This document shows positions 7,710 through 16,015 of a stretch of 64,000 nt of DNA, one piece after another. Source of the stretch: Rhodococcus_G sp042754225 (GTDB taxonomy: Bacteria > Actinomycetota > Actinomycetes > Mycobacteriales > Mycobacteriaceae); the NCBI RefSeq assembly GCF_042754225.1, contig NZ_JBHZAH010000008.1, positions 1 to 64,000 on the forward strand, written 5' to 3'. The position numbers and the translations under genes are program-made. How positions within the stretch are numbered: the stretch's first letter is position 1; each line of letters opens with the position of its first letter. The notes beneath the pieces were generated by a model. The model had not been told where the DNA came from. It saw only the letters and a program-made list of their open reading frames with translations, and did not search any database.

Positions 7710-8933
7710 ATGTCCAAGATCAAGGTTGAGGGTACCGTCGTCGAGCTCGACGGCGACGAGATGACACGCATTATCTGGCAGTTCATCAAGGACAAACTGA
7801 TCCATCCGTACCTCGATGTGAACCTCGAGTACTACGACCTCGGTATCGAATACCGCGACAAGACCGACGACCAGGTCACGATCGACGCCGCGAACGCCAT
7901 CAAGCAGCACGGCGTCGGCGTCAAGTGCGCGACCATCACGCCGGACGAGGCTCGCGTCGAGGAGTTCGGCCTGAAGAAGATGTGGCGGTCGCCCAACGGC
8001 ACCATCCGCAACATCCTCGGCGGAACGATCTTCCGCGCGCCGATCCTGATCTCCAACGTGCCGCGTCTGGTTCCCGGCTGGACCAAGCCGGTGATCGTCG
8101 GACGTCACGCCTTCGGCGACCAGTACCGCGCCACCGACTTCAAGGTCCCCGGCGCCGGCACCGTCACCATCACGTACACCCCGGAGGACGGCTCCGAGCC
8201 GATCCAGCACGAGGTGTGCAAGATTCCCGAGGACGGCGGCGTCGTCATGGGGATGTACAACTACAAGAAGTCCATCCAGGACTTCGCGCGTGCGTCGCTG
8301 GCCTACGGCCTGCAGCAGAACTACCCGGTGTACCTCTCGACCAAGAACACCATCCTCAAGGCCTACGACGGCATGTTCAAGGATGAGTTCCAGCGGATCT
8401 TCGAGGAAGAGTTCAAGGCCGAGTTCGACGCCGCGGGTCTGACCTACGAGCACCGCCTCATCGACGACATGGTCGCCTCCTCGCTCAAGTGGGAGGGTGG
8501 CTACGTCTGGGCCTGCAAGAACTACGACGGCGACGTCCAGTCCGACACCGTCGCGCAGGGCTACGGCTCGCTGGGCCTGATGACCTCCGTGCTGATGACC
8601 CCGGACGGCCGCACGGTCGAGGCGGAGGCCGCGCACGGCACCGTCACGCGCCACTACCGTCAGCATCAGCAGGGCAAGCCCACCTCGACGAACCCGATCG
8701 CGTCGATCTTCGCGTGGACCCGGGGTCTCGAGCACCGCGGCAAGCTGGACAACACCCCCGAGGTGATCAACTTCGCGCAGCAGCTCGAGGACGTCGTCAT
8801 CAAGACCGTCGAGGGCGGCCAGATGACCAAGGACCTCGCGCTGCTCGTCGGCGGGGACCAGGGCTACCTGACCACCGAGGAGTTCCTCGGCGCGCTCGAC
8901 GAGAACCTGCAGAAGGCGCACGCGGCCAAGTAG
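7710..8933 (+). CDS. icd: NADP-dependent isocitrate dehydrogenase
   Basis: TCA-cycle enzyme converting isocitrate to 2-oxoglutarate and CO2 with NADP. 407 aa, the length of the eukaryote-like homodimeric class (mycobacterial Icd1), not the 740-aa monomeric class. N-terminus VELDGDEMTRIIW, substrate loop RSPNGTIRNILGG and the C-terminal AEAAHGTVTRHYR segment are all diagnostic. The ATG at 7710 has AGGAGG 13 bases upstream. It is a single transcription unit: long leader before it and a strong hairpin (8950-8991) after it. Confidence 0.97.
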   Translation: MSKIKVEGTVVELDGDEMTRIIWQFIKDKLIHPYLDVNLEYYDLGIEYRDKTDDQVTIDAANAIKQHGVGVKCATITPDEARVEEFGLKKMWRSPNGTIRNILGGTIFRAPILISNVPRLVPGWTKPVIVGRHAFGDQYRATDFKVPGAGTVTITYTPEDGSEPIQHEVCKIPEDGGVVMGMYNYKKSIQDFARASLAYGLQQNYPVYLSTKNTILKAYDGMFKDEFQRIFEEEFKAEFDAAGLTYEHRLIDDMVASSLKWEGGYVWACKNYDGDVQSDTVAQGYGSLGLMTSVLMTPDGRTVEAEAAHGTVTRHYRQHQQGKPTSTNPIASIFAWTRGLEHRGKLDNTPEVINFAQQLEDVVIKTVEGGQMTKDLALLVGGDQGYLTTEEFLGALDENLQKAHAAK

Positions 8934-8949
8934 CACCGACCGCTGCACC

Positions 8950-8991
8950 GCGAGGAGGGGCGTCCCGGACATCCGGGGCGCCCCGCCTCGC
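8950..8991 (+). terminator. Terminator hairpin after icd
   Basis: A long near-perfect stem, GCGAGGAGGGGCGTCCCGG against CCGGGGCGCCCCGCCTCGC with a short ACAT loop, starts 16 bases after the icd stop. It ends before the MFS gene. Confidence 0.7.
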
Positions 8992-9058
8992 GTCCGGGTG
9001 AGCGATGTCACCGCCGCTCGCTTGGAGTTTCGGCCGTTCACGCGCGGAGAATCGACGA

Positions 9059-10297
9059 GTGGCTTCGCCGACTCTCCCCGCCGCCCGCACGTCCGGGCCG
9101 GCGAGCGCTGCCCGCCGACCCGCGATGCTCGCTCTCGCGCTCGGCGGATTCGGGATCGGCACCACCGAGTTCGTCGCGATGGGCCTGCTACCGGAGATCT
9201 CGGCCGGCCTGGGCATCTCCGAGCCGACTGCCGGCCACGTCATCTCCGCGTACGCGCTCGGCGTCGTCGTCGGGGCCCCGCTGATCGCGGCCGCGACGGC
9301 CCGAGTACCGCGCCGCACCCTGCTGATCGCGCTCATGGTCGCGTTCACGATCGGCAACGCGGCCTCGGTGTTCGCACCCTCGTACGCGACGCTGACGGCA
9401 GCTCGATTCGTTGCGGGCCTGCCGCACGGGGCGTACTTCGGGGTCGCCGCGCTCGTCGCCGCGCACCTCGCCGAACCAGGCAGACGGGCCAAGGCCGTCG
9501 CCATGGTCATGATGGGACTGTCGGTGGCCAACGTCGTCGGGGTGCCGGTGGCGGCCTGGCTCGGGCAGAGCCTCGGCTGGCGCAGCGCCTTCGCCCTGGT
9601 CGCGGTCATCGGCCTGGCGACCGTCGTCTCCCTGGTCGCCTGGATACCGACGCTCGACGCGATGCCGACGACCAACCCCGTCACCGAACTGGGCGCCCTC
9701 GGGCGGGTGCAGGTGTGGATGACACTGATCATGGGCATGGTCGGCTTCGGGGGGATGTTCGCGGTCTACTCGTACATCAGCACCACCCTCACCGACCTGT
9801 CCGGCCTGCCTCGGTCGTTCGTTCCGGTCGCGCTGATGCTCTACGGACTCGGCATGGTCGTCGGCAATCTCGTCGGCGGGCACCTGGCCGACCGGGCGCT
9901 GATGAAGGGCCTGGCGGTGTCGATGACCGCGCTGGCGGTGATCCTGGCGCTGTTCGTCGTCGCCGTGCGCAACCCCGTCACCGCGCTCGCGTTCGTGTTC
10001 CTCATCGGACTCGCCGGTGCCGCGATGGTCCCGGCCCTGCAGACCAGGCTGATGGACGTGGCGGCCGACGCGCAGACCCTCGCGGCCTCGCTCAACCATG
10101 CGGCACTCAACATCGCCAACGCCTTCGGCGCGTGGATCGGCGGCGTGGTGATCGCGGCAGGTTTCGGGTACGCCGCACCCGCCGCGGTCGGGTCGCTGCT
10201 GGCGCTCGCGGGCCTGGTGGTGCTGTTCGTCGCGGTGCTGCTCCAGCGACGTTCCGCACGTGCCGTGCCGGGTCGGGGCCCGGCCACGTCCGTCTGA
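9059..10297 (+). CDS. MFS transporter, DHA1 drug:H+ antiporter type
   Basis: Twelve-helix major facilitator of 412 aa, with GFGIGTTEFVAMGLLPEI in helix 1, the signature of the AraJ/CmlR-like DHA1 exporters, and the A-motif-like GGHLADR between helices in the second half. I prefer the GTG at 9059 (CGGAG 9 bases upstream) over the ATG at 9005; the first 18 residues of the longer form are not hydrophobic and look untypical. It ends 62 bases before the NRPS of the lst-like operon on the same strand. It may export the beta-lactone product, but this is inferred only from position, since a separate promoter-like sequence lies between them. Confidence 0.85.
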   Translation: MASPTLPAARTSGPASAARRPAMLALALGGFGIGTTEFVAMGLLPEISAGLGISEPTAGHVISAYALGVVVGAPLIAAATARVPRRTLLIALMVAFTIGNAASVFAPSYATLTAARFVAGLPHGAYFGVAALVAAHLAEPGRRAKAVAMVMMGLSVANVVGVPVAAWLGQSLGWRSAFALVAVIGLATVVSLVAWIPTLDAMPTTNPVTELGALGRVQVWMTLIMGMVGFGGMFAVYSYISTTLTDLSGLPRSFVPVALMLYGLGMVVGNLVGGHLADRALMKGLAVSMTALAVILALFVVAVRNPVTALAFVFLIGLAGAAMVPALQTRLMDVAADAQTLAASLNHAALNIANAFGAWIGGVVIAAGFGYAAPAAVGSLLALAGLVVLFVAVLLQRRSARAVPGRGPATSV

Positions 10298-10325
10298 ACG
10301 ACCCGCGCCGACAGTAGGAACACGT

Positions 10326-10331
10326 TACTAT
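10326..10331 (+). promoter_or_regulatory. Candidate -10 box of the lst-like operon
   Basis: TACTAT lies 29 bases before the TTG start of the NRPS gene in the AT-richest stretch between it and the MFS gene. No clear -35 box is seen. Confidence 0.35.
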
Positions 10332-10359
10332 TCGCCAATCCACCAGGCGAGGAGCGACG

Positions 10360-13347
10360 TTGTCTTCGGCATCCCCCGTATTCACCCGGCCGGTGTCACC
10401 GACCGAACGGCTGTACCTGGCCATGCAGACTCTCGCGCCCCCGTTCGCGATTCAGTTGCTGGTCGAGGGTGACGGCGAGATCACCGAACTGGACCTCGCG
10501 GTCGCGGTCGCCGGTGCCGCTCAGGCCTGCCCCGGAGCGCGGCTGGTCCGGCGCGGGGACGACTGGGTGGACAGCGGGATCGCGCCGCCGGTGCACGTGA
10601 TCGCCGACGCCTGCCTGTCGGGAGAGAACCTCGACGACCACCCGCTGCTGACCCGGCCCCTCGACCCCGTCGCCGGCCCGACCTGTGAGGTCCTGCTCCT
10701 GACCGGAACCCCGAACACCGTCGTGTTCAGGGCATTTCACGGCGTCATGGACGGCAAGGGCATGCACCTGTGGGCGACGGAGGTGTTCCGATTGTTGCGC
10801 GGTGAGCGTCCCCTCGGCGCCCGCGAGACCATCGCCGACCACACGCTCGTCGAGCGGCTCGGCACCCGCGGCACACCCACGGTGATGATCCCGAGGTCCC
10901 GCTCGCCGCTGGGGCGGACGAGGTCGGTGTGCGGCGAGCCCGAATTCCTCTGGCGCAGACGCACGGTCGCGTCGACCACGCCTGCGGCCGTGGCGCGGAT
11001 CGCCGAGGTGATCACCGAGGCGGTCGGCCGTCGGACTCGGGTCATGGTTCCCGTCGACATTCGCAGGCACGACCGCGGGCTGCGGTCGACCGCGAATCTG
11101 TCGCTGCCGCTGTTCCTCGACTCGGTGCCCGGCGACGGCTGGTCCCGCATCCATGCCAGGCTCCTGCGCGGCATGGTGGAGTCGCGCGAGCTCGCCGAGA
11201 TGAACAACGGTGGGCTGCAGAAGATGCCGACCGCCGCGGCCCGCGCGATCCTCCGGGCCGGCATGTTCCTCGGCGCCCGAACCGGCAACAACCTGGTCTC
11301 GGCCATCGTGTCCCACACGGGGACGACCGATCTGGACGAACTGAGCTGTCCGGGATTCACCGCCACCCGAGTCAGCGGGTTGCCGGTGCACACCGGCATG
11401 GTGCCGTTGACGGTCACGGTGATGGAATCCGGGGGTAGCACCGAACTGGCCGTGTCCTGCCGCAACGGTGCGGGCGTCGCGCATCGGCTCGACCGGCTGC
11501 TCGACCGGATCGAGGACGCGCTCGGCGCCGACGTGACGCCGAGCGCCGCCGCCGCGCCGAGCGAGCAGGCCGACGGCCGGACCGTGACCAGCGTGTTCCG
11601 GGAACACGTGCGGTCGACGCCCGAGGCGCCCGCGGTGCTCGGACCCGAGGGCGAGCTGAGCTACGGCGAGCTCGACGCGTGGTCCGATGCGGTCGCCGCG
11701 GACCTGCGCGGGCGCGGCGTGCGGCGCGGGGACCTGGTCGCGATCCTGGCCCGACGGACCCCCGCGTCCGTCGCGGGTCATCTCGGAATCCTCAAGGCGG
11801 GAGCGGCCTTTCTCGCCCTGGACCCGCACCATCCGGACGAACGCATCCGCGGTGTTCTCGAGGAGGCCGCCGTGCGGTGCGCCCTCGTGGAGCGGGAGTT
11901 CGCCGTGCGGGACGGGCTGGCCGGGGTGGAGGGTGTGGTACTCGAGGCCATCCCGACCCGTCCCGACCACGAGTCGGTCGTCGCAACCGATCTCGCGGAG
12001 CCGGACGACGTCGTCTACGTGACCTACACCTCCGGGTCCACCGGGAGGCCGAAGGGCGTCCAGGTCGAGCACCGGGGCATCGTGAACCTGCTGGGTGCGG
12101 TCACCGACCTGTACCGGCTGGGTCCGGCGACGCGGTTCGCGCACTATCACACTCAGGCCGCCGACATGGCTTGTGCGGCACTGCTTCTCCCGTTGCTCTC
12201 GGGTGGCGCCGTCGTTCTCGTGCCCGGCGAGGTGAATCACCTCACGCTGACCGAGATCTTCGAAGGTTTCACGGTGAACACGGCCATGGTGACGCCGAGC
12301 CTGCTCGAGGTGGTGGTTCGGCTCGGGCTGGAACCGGCCGAGATGCGCGCGGTGAGCATCGGGGGCGAGGCACTGCACGAGCCGTTGGCCGCCGCCGCCC
12401 GCGCGCTGTTCGGTCCGGACTGCCGGCTCCTCAACAGCTATGGGCCCGCGGAGATGTCGATCGTGTGCACGGCACGCGAGATCGAGGCCGTTGATGCGGG
12501 CGGGGTGGCGCCGGTGCCGATCGGTCGACCCACCCTGGACACGACGGTGCACGTGCTCGACGCGACCCGCCGTCCGGTGCGCGAGGGCGAGATCGGCGAA
12601 CTGTACTTCGGCGGGCCGCAGGTCGGACGTGGCTACCTGCACCGACCGGACCTGACCGCTGGGCGATTCGTCACCCTGCCCGGTGGCGAGCGGGTCTACC
12701 GCACAGGCGATCTCGGTCGTGTCCTGCCCGGCGGTGAACTCGAGTTCGCCGGCCGCGTCGACAGTCAGGTCAAGATCAGGGGCAACCGGGTCGAACCGGG
12801 CGAGGTGCAGGCCGCCCTCGCGGCCCATCCCGCGCTCGCGCGGGTGGCGGTGGTCCCCGTGCGGCGCGCCGATCGCGGCGACAACGTGCTCGTCGCGTAC
12901 CTGGTCCGCGAGGGGGATCCGGTGCCGGATGCCGGTGCGCTGCGTGACTACCTGTCTCGGTCGCTGCCGACGTACATGATCCCCGCCGAATTCCATGTCG
13001 TCGAGGACATTCCGTTGACCGCCAACGGCAAACTCGATGCGGCGACCCTGGAAGGTCACGCCGATCCCGGGTCGGTGGGCGCCTCGGCACCGGTCGACGA
13101 CATTGCCGAGATCTGGGCGTCGGTCCTGATGGTCGACGTGTCGACCCTCGACGACGCCACCGACTTCTACGAACTCGGTGGCGATTCGCTGGCCGCGGTG
13201 GAGATGCTCTCGCAGGTCTCGCGGCGGGTCGTGGGCGCCGGCAACGACGTCGGGTTCGTGGCGGACCTCGAGGATCTCGTGCACCGGTTGACGCTGGGCC
13301 GGGTTCGGCAGGCGGCACATCGTGCCCGCGTGCCCGCGTCCCAGTGA
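10360..13347 (+). CDS. LstE-like nonribosomal peptide synthetase (C-A-T)
   Basis: 995 aa, one module without thioesterase. Residues 1-400 form a condensation/acyltransferase-type domain with HxxxDG as H127-G-V-M-D131-G. About 405-895 is an adenylation domain with core A3 at 557-566 (TSGSTGRPKG), A5 YGPAE at 694-698 and the catalytic Lys891 in NGK. About 905-985 is a carrier domain with phosphopantetheine Ser943 in LGGDSL. In lipstatin biosynthesis the NRPS LstE activates leucine and attaches it to the hydroxyl of the lipid backbone; the same role is inferred here, with the amino acid undetermined. The start is TTG at 10360, preceded by GAGGAG. Its GTGA end overlaps the formyltransferase, as expected for a coupled pair. 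Confidence 0.88.
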   Translation: MSSASPVFTRPVSPTERLYLAMQTLAPPFAIQLLVEGDGEITELDLAVAVAGAAQACPGARLVRRGDDWVDSGIAPPVHVIADACLSGENLDDHPLLTRPLDPVAGPTCEVLLLTGTPNTVVFRAFHGVMDGKGMHLWATEVFRLLRGERPLGARETIADHTLVERLGTRGTPTVMIPRSRSPLGRTRSVCGEPEFLWRRRTVASTTPAAVARIAEVITEAVGRRTRVMVPVDIRRHDRGLRSTANLSLPLFLDSVPGDGWSRIHARLLRGMVESRELAEMNNGGLQKMPTAAARAILRAGMFLGARTGNNLVSAIVSHTGTTDLDELSCPGFTATRVSGLPVHTGMVPLTVTVMESGGSTELAVSCRNGAGVAHRLDRLLDRIEDALGADVTPSAAAAPSEQADGRTVTSVFREHVRSTPEAPAVLGPEGELSYGELDAWSDAVAADLRGRGVRRGDLVAILARRTPASVAGHLGILKAGAAFLALDPHHPDERIRGVLEEAAVRCALVEREFAVRDGLAGVEGVVLEAIPTRPDHESVVATDLAEPDDVVYVTYTSGSTGRPKGVQVEHRGIVNLLGAVTDLYRLGPATRFAHYHTQAADMACAALLLPLLSGGAVVLVPGEVNHLTLTEIFEGFTVNTAMVTPSLLEVVVRLGLEPAEMRAVSIGGEALHEPLAAAARALFGPDCRLLNSYGPAEMSIVCTAREIEAVDAGGVAPVPIGRPTLDTTVHVLDATRRPVREGEIGELYFGGPQVGRGYLHRPDLTAGRFVTLPGGERVYRTGDLGRVLPGGELEFAGRVDSQVKIRGNRVEPGEVQAALAAHPALARVAVVPVRRADRGDNVLVAYLVREGDPVPDAGALRDYLSRSLPTYMIPAEFHVVEDIPLTANGKLDAATLEGHADPGSVGASAPVDDIAEIWASVLMVDVSTLDDATDFYELGGDSLAAVEMLSQVSRRVVGAGNDVGFVADLEDLVHRLTLGRVRQAAHRARVPASQ

Positions 13348-14066
13348 TCCTGGTCGGCAGTGGGGCGCTGCTGTGGCGGGCCGTGCGGCACGCCGTCGAC
13401 ACCGGCGTGGTCGTGGACGTGGTCTGCACCCCACTCGGGTCGGTACCCCCGCGAGGGCTCGATTCGGTGCCGCACCTGTCCGTGGCGGACGTCAACATGC
13501 ACACCGACGTCCTGATCGGTGCGTGCACCGACGAGGTGGTGTGGTCGATCAACAACCCCGCCATTCTCGGGCCGGGGCTGGTCGGCTCGGACCTGCGGAT
13601 CTACAACGTCCACAACGGTCCGCTGCCCGACTGTCGCGGGCTGCCGCAGGTCGCGGTCGTGCACGCGATTCTCGACGGTCGAACGGAGTACGCGGCGACC
13701 CTGCACGGTGTCGACGCGGGCATCGACACCGGTCCGGTACTCGACACGGAACCGTTCGCGATCGACCCCGACGACCGTTTCGAGGACGTCATGCTGCGCG
13801 GACTACGCGCGTGCCACAACCTGTTCGTCCGGAACCTCGAGGCGGTGCTCGACGACCGGCTCGAGCCGGTCCCGGCGTTCGCCGGCGCCGGCCCCGGTGG
13901 CTACTTCGGTGCACGATCGCTGCCCGGTCTCGCGCTCCACTCCGACCACCCGAACTTCGAACGAGCCACCGCGCTCGGTGTCTTCGCCCCGCACTATCCG
14001 GAAATCTCCGCACTCGCCCGACCGCCGCGGCCACATCGGCCGGCAGACCCAGAGGAGCCACGGTGA
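13344..14066 (+). CDS. LstF-like formyltransferase
   Basis: 240 aa with a single formyltransferase N-terminal-type domain. The 10-formyl-tetrahydrofolate binding and catalytic signature is present as YNVHNGPLPDCRGL (family N-x-H and the following SLP-like turn), with the later GVDAGIDTGPVL supplying the conserved Asp. It lacks the C-terminal RNA-binding domain of methionyl-tRNA formyltransferase, so it is not Fmt. In lipstatin LstF N-formylates the amino acid ester made by LstE; the direct GTGA overlaps with both the NRPS and the KAS III gene argue for the same task here. Confidence 0.85.
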   Translation: MILVGSGALLWRAVRHAVDTGVVVDVVCTPLGSVPPRGLDSVPHLSVADVNMHTDVLIGACTDEVVWSINNPAILGPGLVGSDLRIYNVHNGPLPDCRGLPQVAVVHAILDGRTEYAATLHGVDAGIDTGPVLDTEPFAIDPDDRFEDVMLRGLRACHNLFVRNLEAVLDDRLEPVPAFAGAGPGGYFGARSLPGLALHSDHPNFERATALGVFAPHYPEISALARPPRPHRPADPEEPR

Positions 14067-15112
14067 CCAAGTCCCGGTTCGAATCGATAGGTACGTACCT
14101 GCCCAGCACGGTCCTGAGTACGAAGGAGTTGGTCGGCCGGCTCGCCACGACGCCGCCCTTCGATTTCGAGGCCGTCACCGGCGTCGTGGACCGACGCGTC
14201 TCCGACACCCGAGCGGACAGCTACGAGGACTCGTTCACCCTGGCGCTCAACGCCGCCCGGGACGCGCTGAGCCGGTCCCGCTACCGAGCGGACGAGATCG
14301 ACGTGATCATCTCGACGTCGATCTCGCGCAGCAAGAATCGCGACACCATGTACCTCGAACCGTCCTTCGCCTCGATGCTGGCCAAGGAACTGGGCATTCG
14401 TGGCGCGGTGACGTTCGACCTGTCCAATGCCTGCGCCGGCATGCTCAGCGGCGTCTACGTGCTCGATCGGATGATTCGTTCCGGTGCGGCGCGCACCGGT
14501 CTCGTGGTCAGCGGCGAGCACATCACCCCGATCTCGTCGACCGCGGTCAGCGAGATCTCGGAGAAGTACGACCTGCAATTCGCCTCACTGTCCGTCGGCG
14601 ATTCGGGCGCGGCGGTGGTGCTCGACCGCGCCGTCGACGACGACGACAAGATCGACTACATCGAGATGATGACGGCCTCCGAGTACTCGAACCTGTGCCT
14701 GGGTATGCCGAGCGACAGGACCGCCGGCATCGCGCTGTACACCGACAACCGCAAGATGCACAACGAGTCCCGATTCCTGCTGTGGACGAACGCGCAGAAG
14801 GAGTTCCTCGCCGCGCGCGGGCGCACCTTCGCCGACGAGGAGTTCGACTTCGTCATCCACCACCAGTTCGGCGCCTCGGCGGTGCTGATGCTGAACGCGC
14901 TGGGGGAGCGTGAGTTCGAGACGCCGATGCCGCCGCCGCTCAATGTGGTGGAGAAGTACGGCAACACCTCGAGCACGTCCCACTTCGTCGTCCTGCACGA
15001 CCACCTGAAGGACAAGGCGGTACCCAAGGGGTCGAAGATCCTGATGGTCCCGGCCGCCTCCGGCATCGTCACCGGCTACGTGTCCGCCACGATTTCGTCC
15101 CTGGAGGTCTGA
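14063..15112 (+). CDS. LstA/OleA-like ketoacyl synthase III
   Basis: 349 aa thiolase-fold enzyme. The full KAS III triad is visible: Cys124 in SNACAGM, His267 in HHQFG, Asn301 in YGNTSS. OleA and LstA join two fatty acyl-CoAs head to head by a decarboxylation-free Claisen condensation to give a 2-alkyl-3-ketoacid. The GTG at 14063 overlaps the formyltransferase stop (GTGA) and has AGAGGA upstream. It is followed after 6 bases by a second, degenerate KAS III gene, the pairing seen in lstA-lstB and nocardiolactone nltA-nltB. A glutamate in TMYLEPSF (Glu99) aligns with the position used as base in the partner subunit. Confidence 0.88.
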   Translation: MTKSRFESIGTYLPSTVLSTKELVGRLATTPPFDFEAVTGVVDRRVSDTRADSYEDSFTLALNAARDALSRSRYRADEIDVIISTSISRSKNRDTMYLEPSFASMLAKELGIRGAVTFDLSNACAGMLSGVYVLDRMIRSGAARTGLVVSGEHITPISSTAVSEISEKYDLQFASLSVGDSGAAVVLDRAVDDDDKIDYIEMMTASEYSNLCLGMPSDRTAGIALYTDNRKMHNESRFLLWTNAQKEFLAARGRTFADEEFDFVIHHQFGASAVLMLNALGEREFETPMPPPLNVVEKYGNTSSTSHFVVLHDHLKDKAVPKGSKILMVPAASGIVTGYVSATISSLEV

Positions 15113-15118
15113 CTCGTC

Positions 15119-16015
15119 ATGGGTATCGCCATCAAGTCCACCGGCGTGAGTGTTCCCGCCGTGACCACCAGCATCATCGAGCACTCGGCCCGCGCGGCGC
15201 GGGCCGCGATGGCGGCCGCGGGCATCGAGGCCCAGCAGGTCGGGGTGCTGGTCAACACCGGCATCTACCGCGACTCGAACCTGTTCGAACCGTCCATTGC
15301 CGCGCTGATTCAGCGGGAAGCGGGAATCGGGCTGGAGTACCCGGACGGCGTCGCCCGATCGTTCTCCTTCGACCTGATGAACGGCGCCTGCGGTGTGCTC
15401 AACGCAGTGCAGGTGGCCACCGCCCTGCTCGAAACCGACAGTGCCGAGCACGTTCTCGTAGTCTCGGGCGACACGCATCCGTCACTGCAGCGGCGCCGTC
15501 CGGCCGCGGACTTCCCGTTCGTGACGGCCGGTGCGGCGTTGCTGCTCGAGAAGACGGACGGACCGGAGGGCTTCGGTCCGGTCGCGGTCGCGGAGTCCGA
15601 AGGATCCCCCGCCACCGAGGGCTTCGCGGACATGTCGACGATGGGGGTGCACGGCCGCTCCCTCGTCCACGTGGTGCGCGAGGAAGGTTTCGAGCAACGA
15701 CTCCTCGAGGTGGCGACCTCGGCCGCGACCTCGGCGATGGGTGCCGACACGGATCCCCGCCGGACGGCGTTGATCTGCTCGCGGCCCACCGAGGGGTTCG
15801 GCGCGCTGCTCGCCGGGCGGCTCGGACTGCCCGGTGACTCGGTGATCGGCAGCGGCGAGGTGCAGGGCGACGCGCACACCGCGGCGCTCACGGTGGCATA
15901 CCACCACGCCGCCGAGGACGCGTTGCTCGCCGGCTACGACCGCGTCCTGTTCGTCGCCGCGGGGGCGGGGCCGAGCGCCGCCGCCGTCGTCTACCGGTTG
16001 GCGCCGCCGCAGTGA
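15119..16015 (+). CDS. LstB-like partner KAS III subunit
   Basis: 298 aa, shorter than KAS III enzymes. Cys91 remains in NGACG, but the usual catalytic His position reads CSRPTEG instead of HQ-like, and the Asn motif GNTSS is replaced by GDAHTA, so it should not be a stand-alone synthase. It keeps Glu57 in NLFEPS, which by published work on lipstatin is the LstB residue that reaches into the LstA active site. It probably forms an LstA-LstB heterodimer. The ATG at 15119 has GGAGG about 12 bases upstream; the end overlaps the ligase gene by GTGA. Confidence 0.84.
   Translation: MGIAIKSTGVSVPAVTTSIIEHSARAARAAMAAAGIEAQQVGVLVNTGIYRDSNLFEPSIAALIQREAGIGLEYPDGVARSFSFDLMNGACGVLNAVQVATALLETDSAEHVLVVSGDTHPSLQRRRPAADFPFVTAGAALLLEKTDGPEGFGPVAVAESEGSPATEGFADMSTMGVHGRSLVHVVREEGFEQRLLEVATSAATSAMGADTDPRRTALICSRPTEGFGALLAGRLGLPGDSVIGSGEVQGDAHTAALTVAYHHAAEDALLAGYDRVLFVAAGAGPSAAAVVYRLAPPQ

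Noticed and set aside
10396..13434. 1012-aa minus-strand open frame over the NRPS
   Set aside because: Antisense of a gene with intact C, A and T motifs; no recognisable domain.
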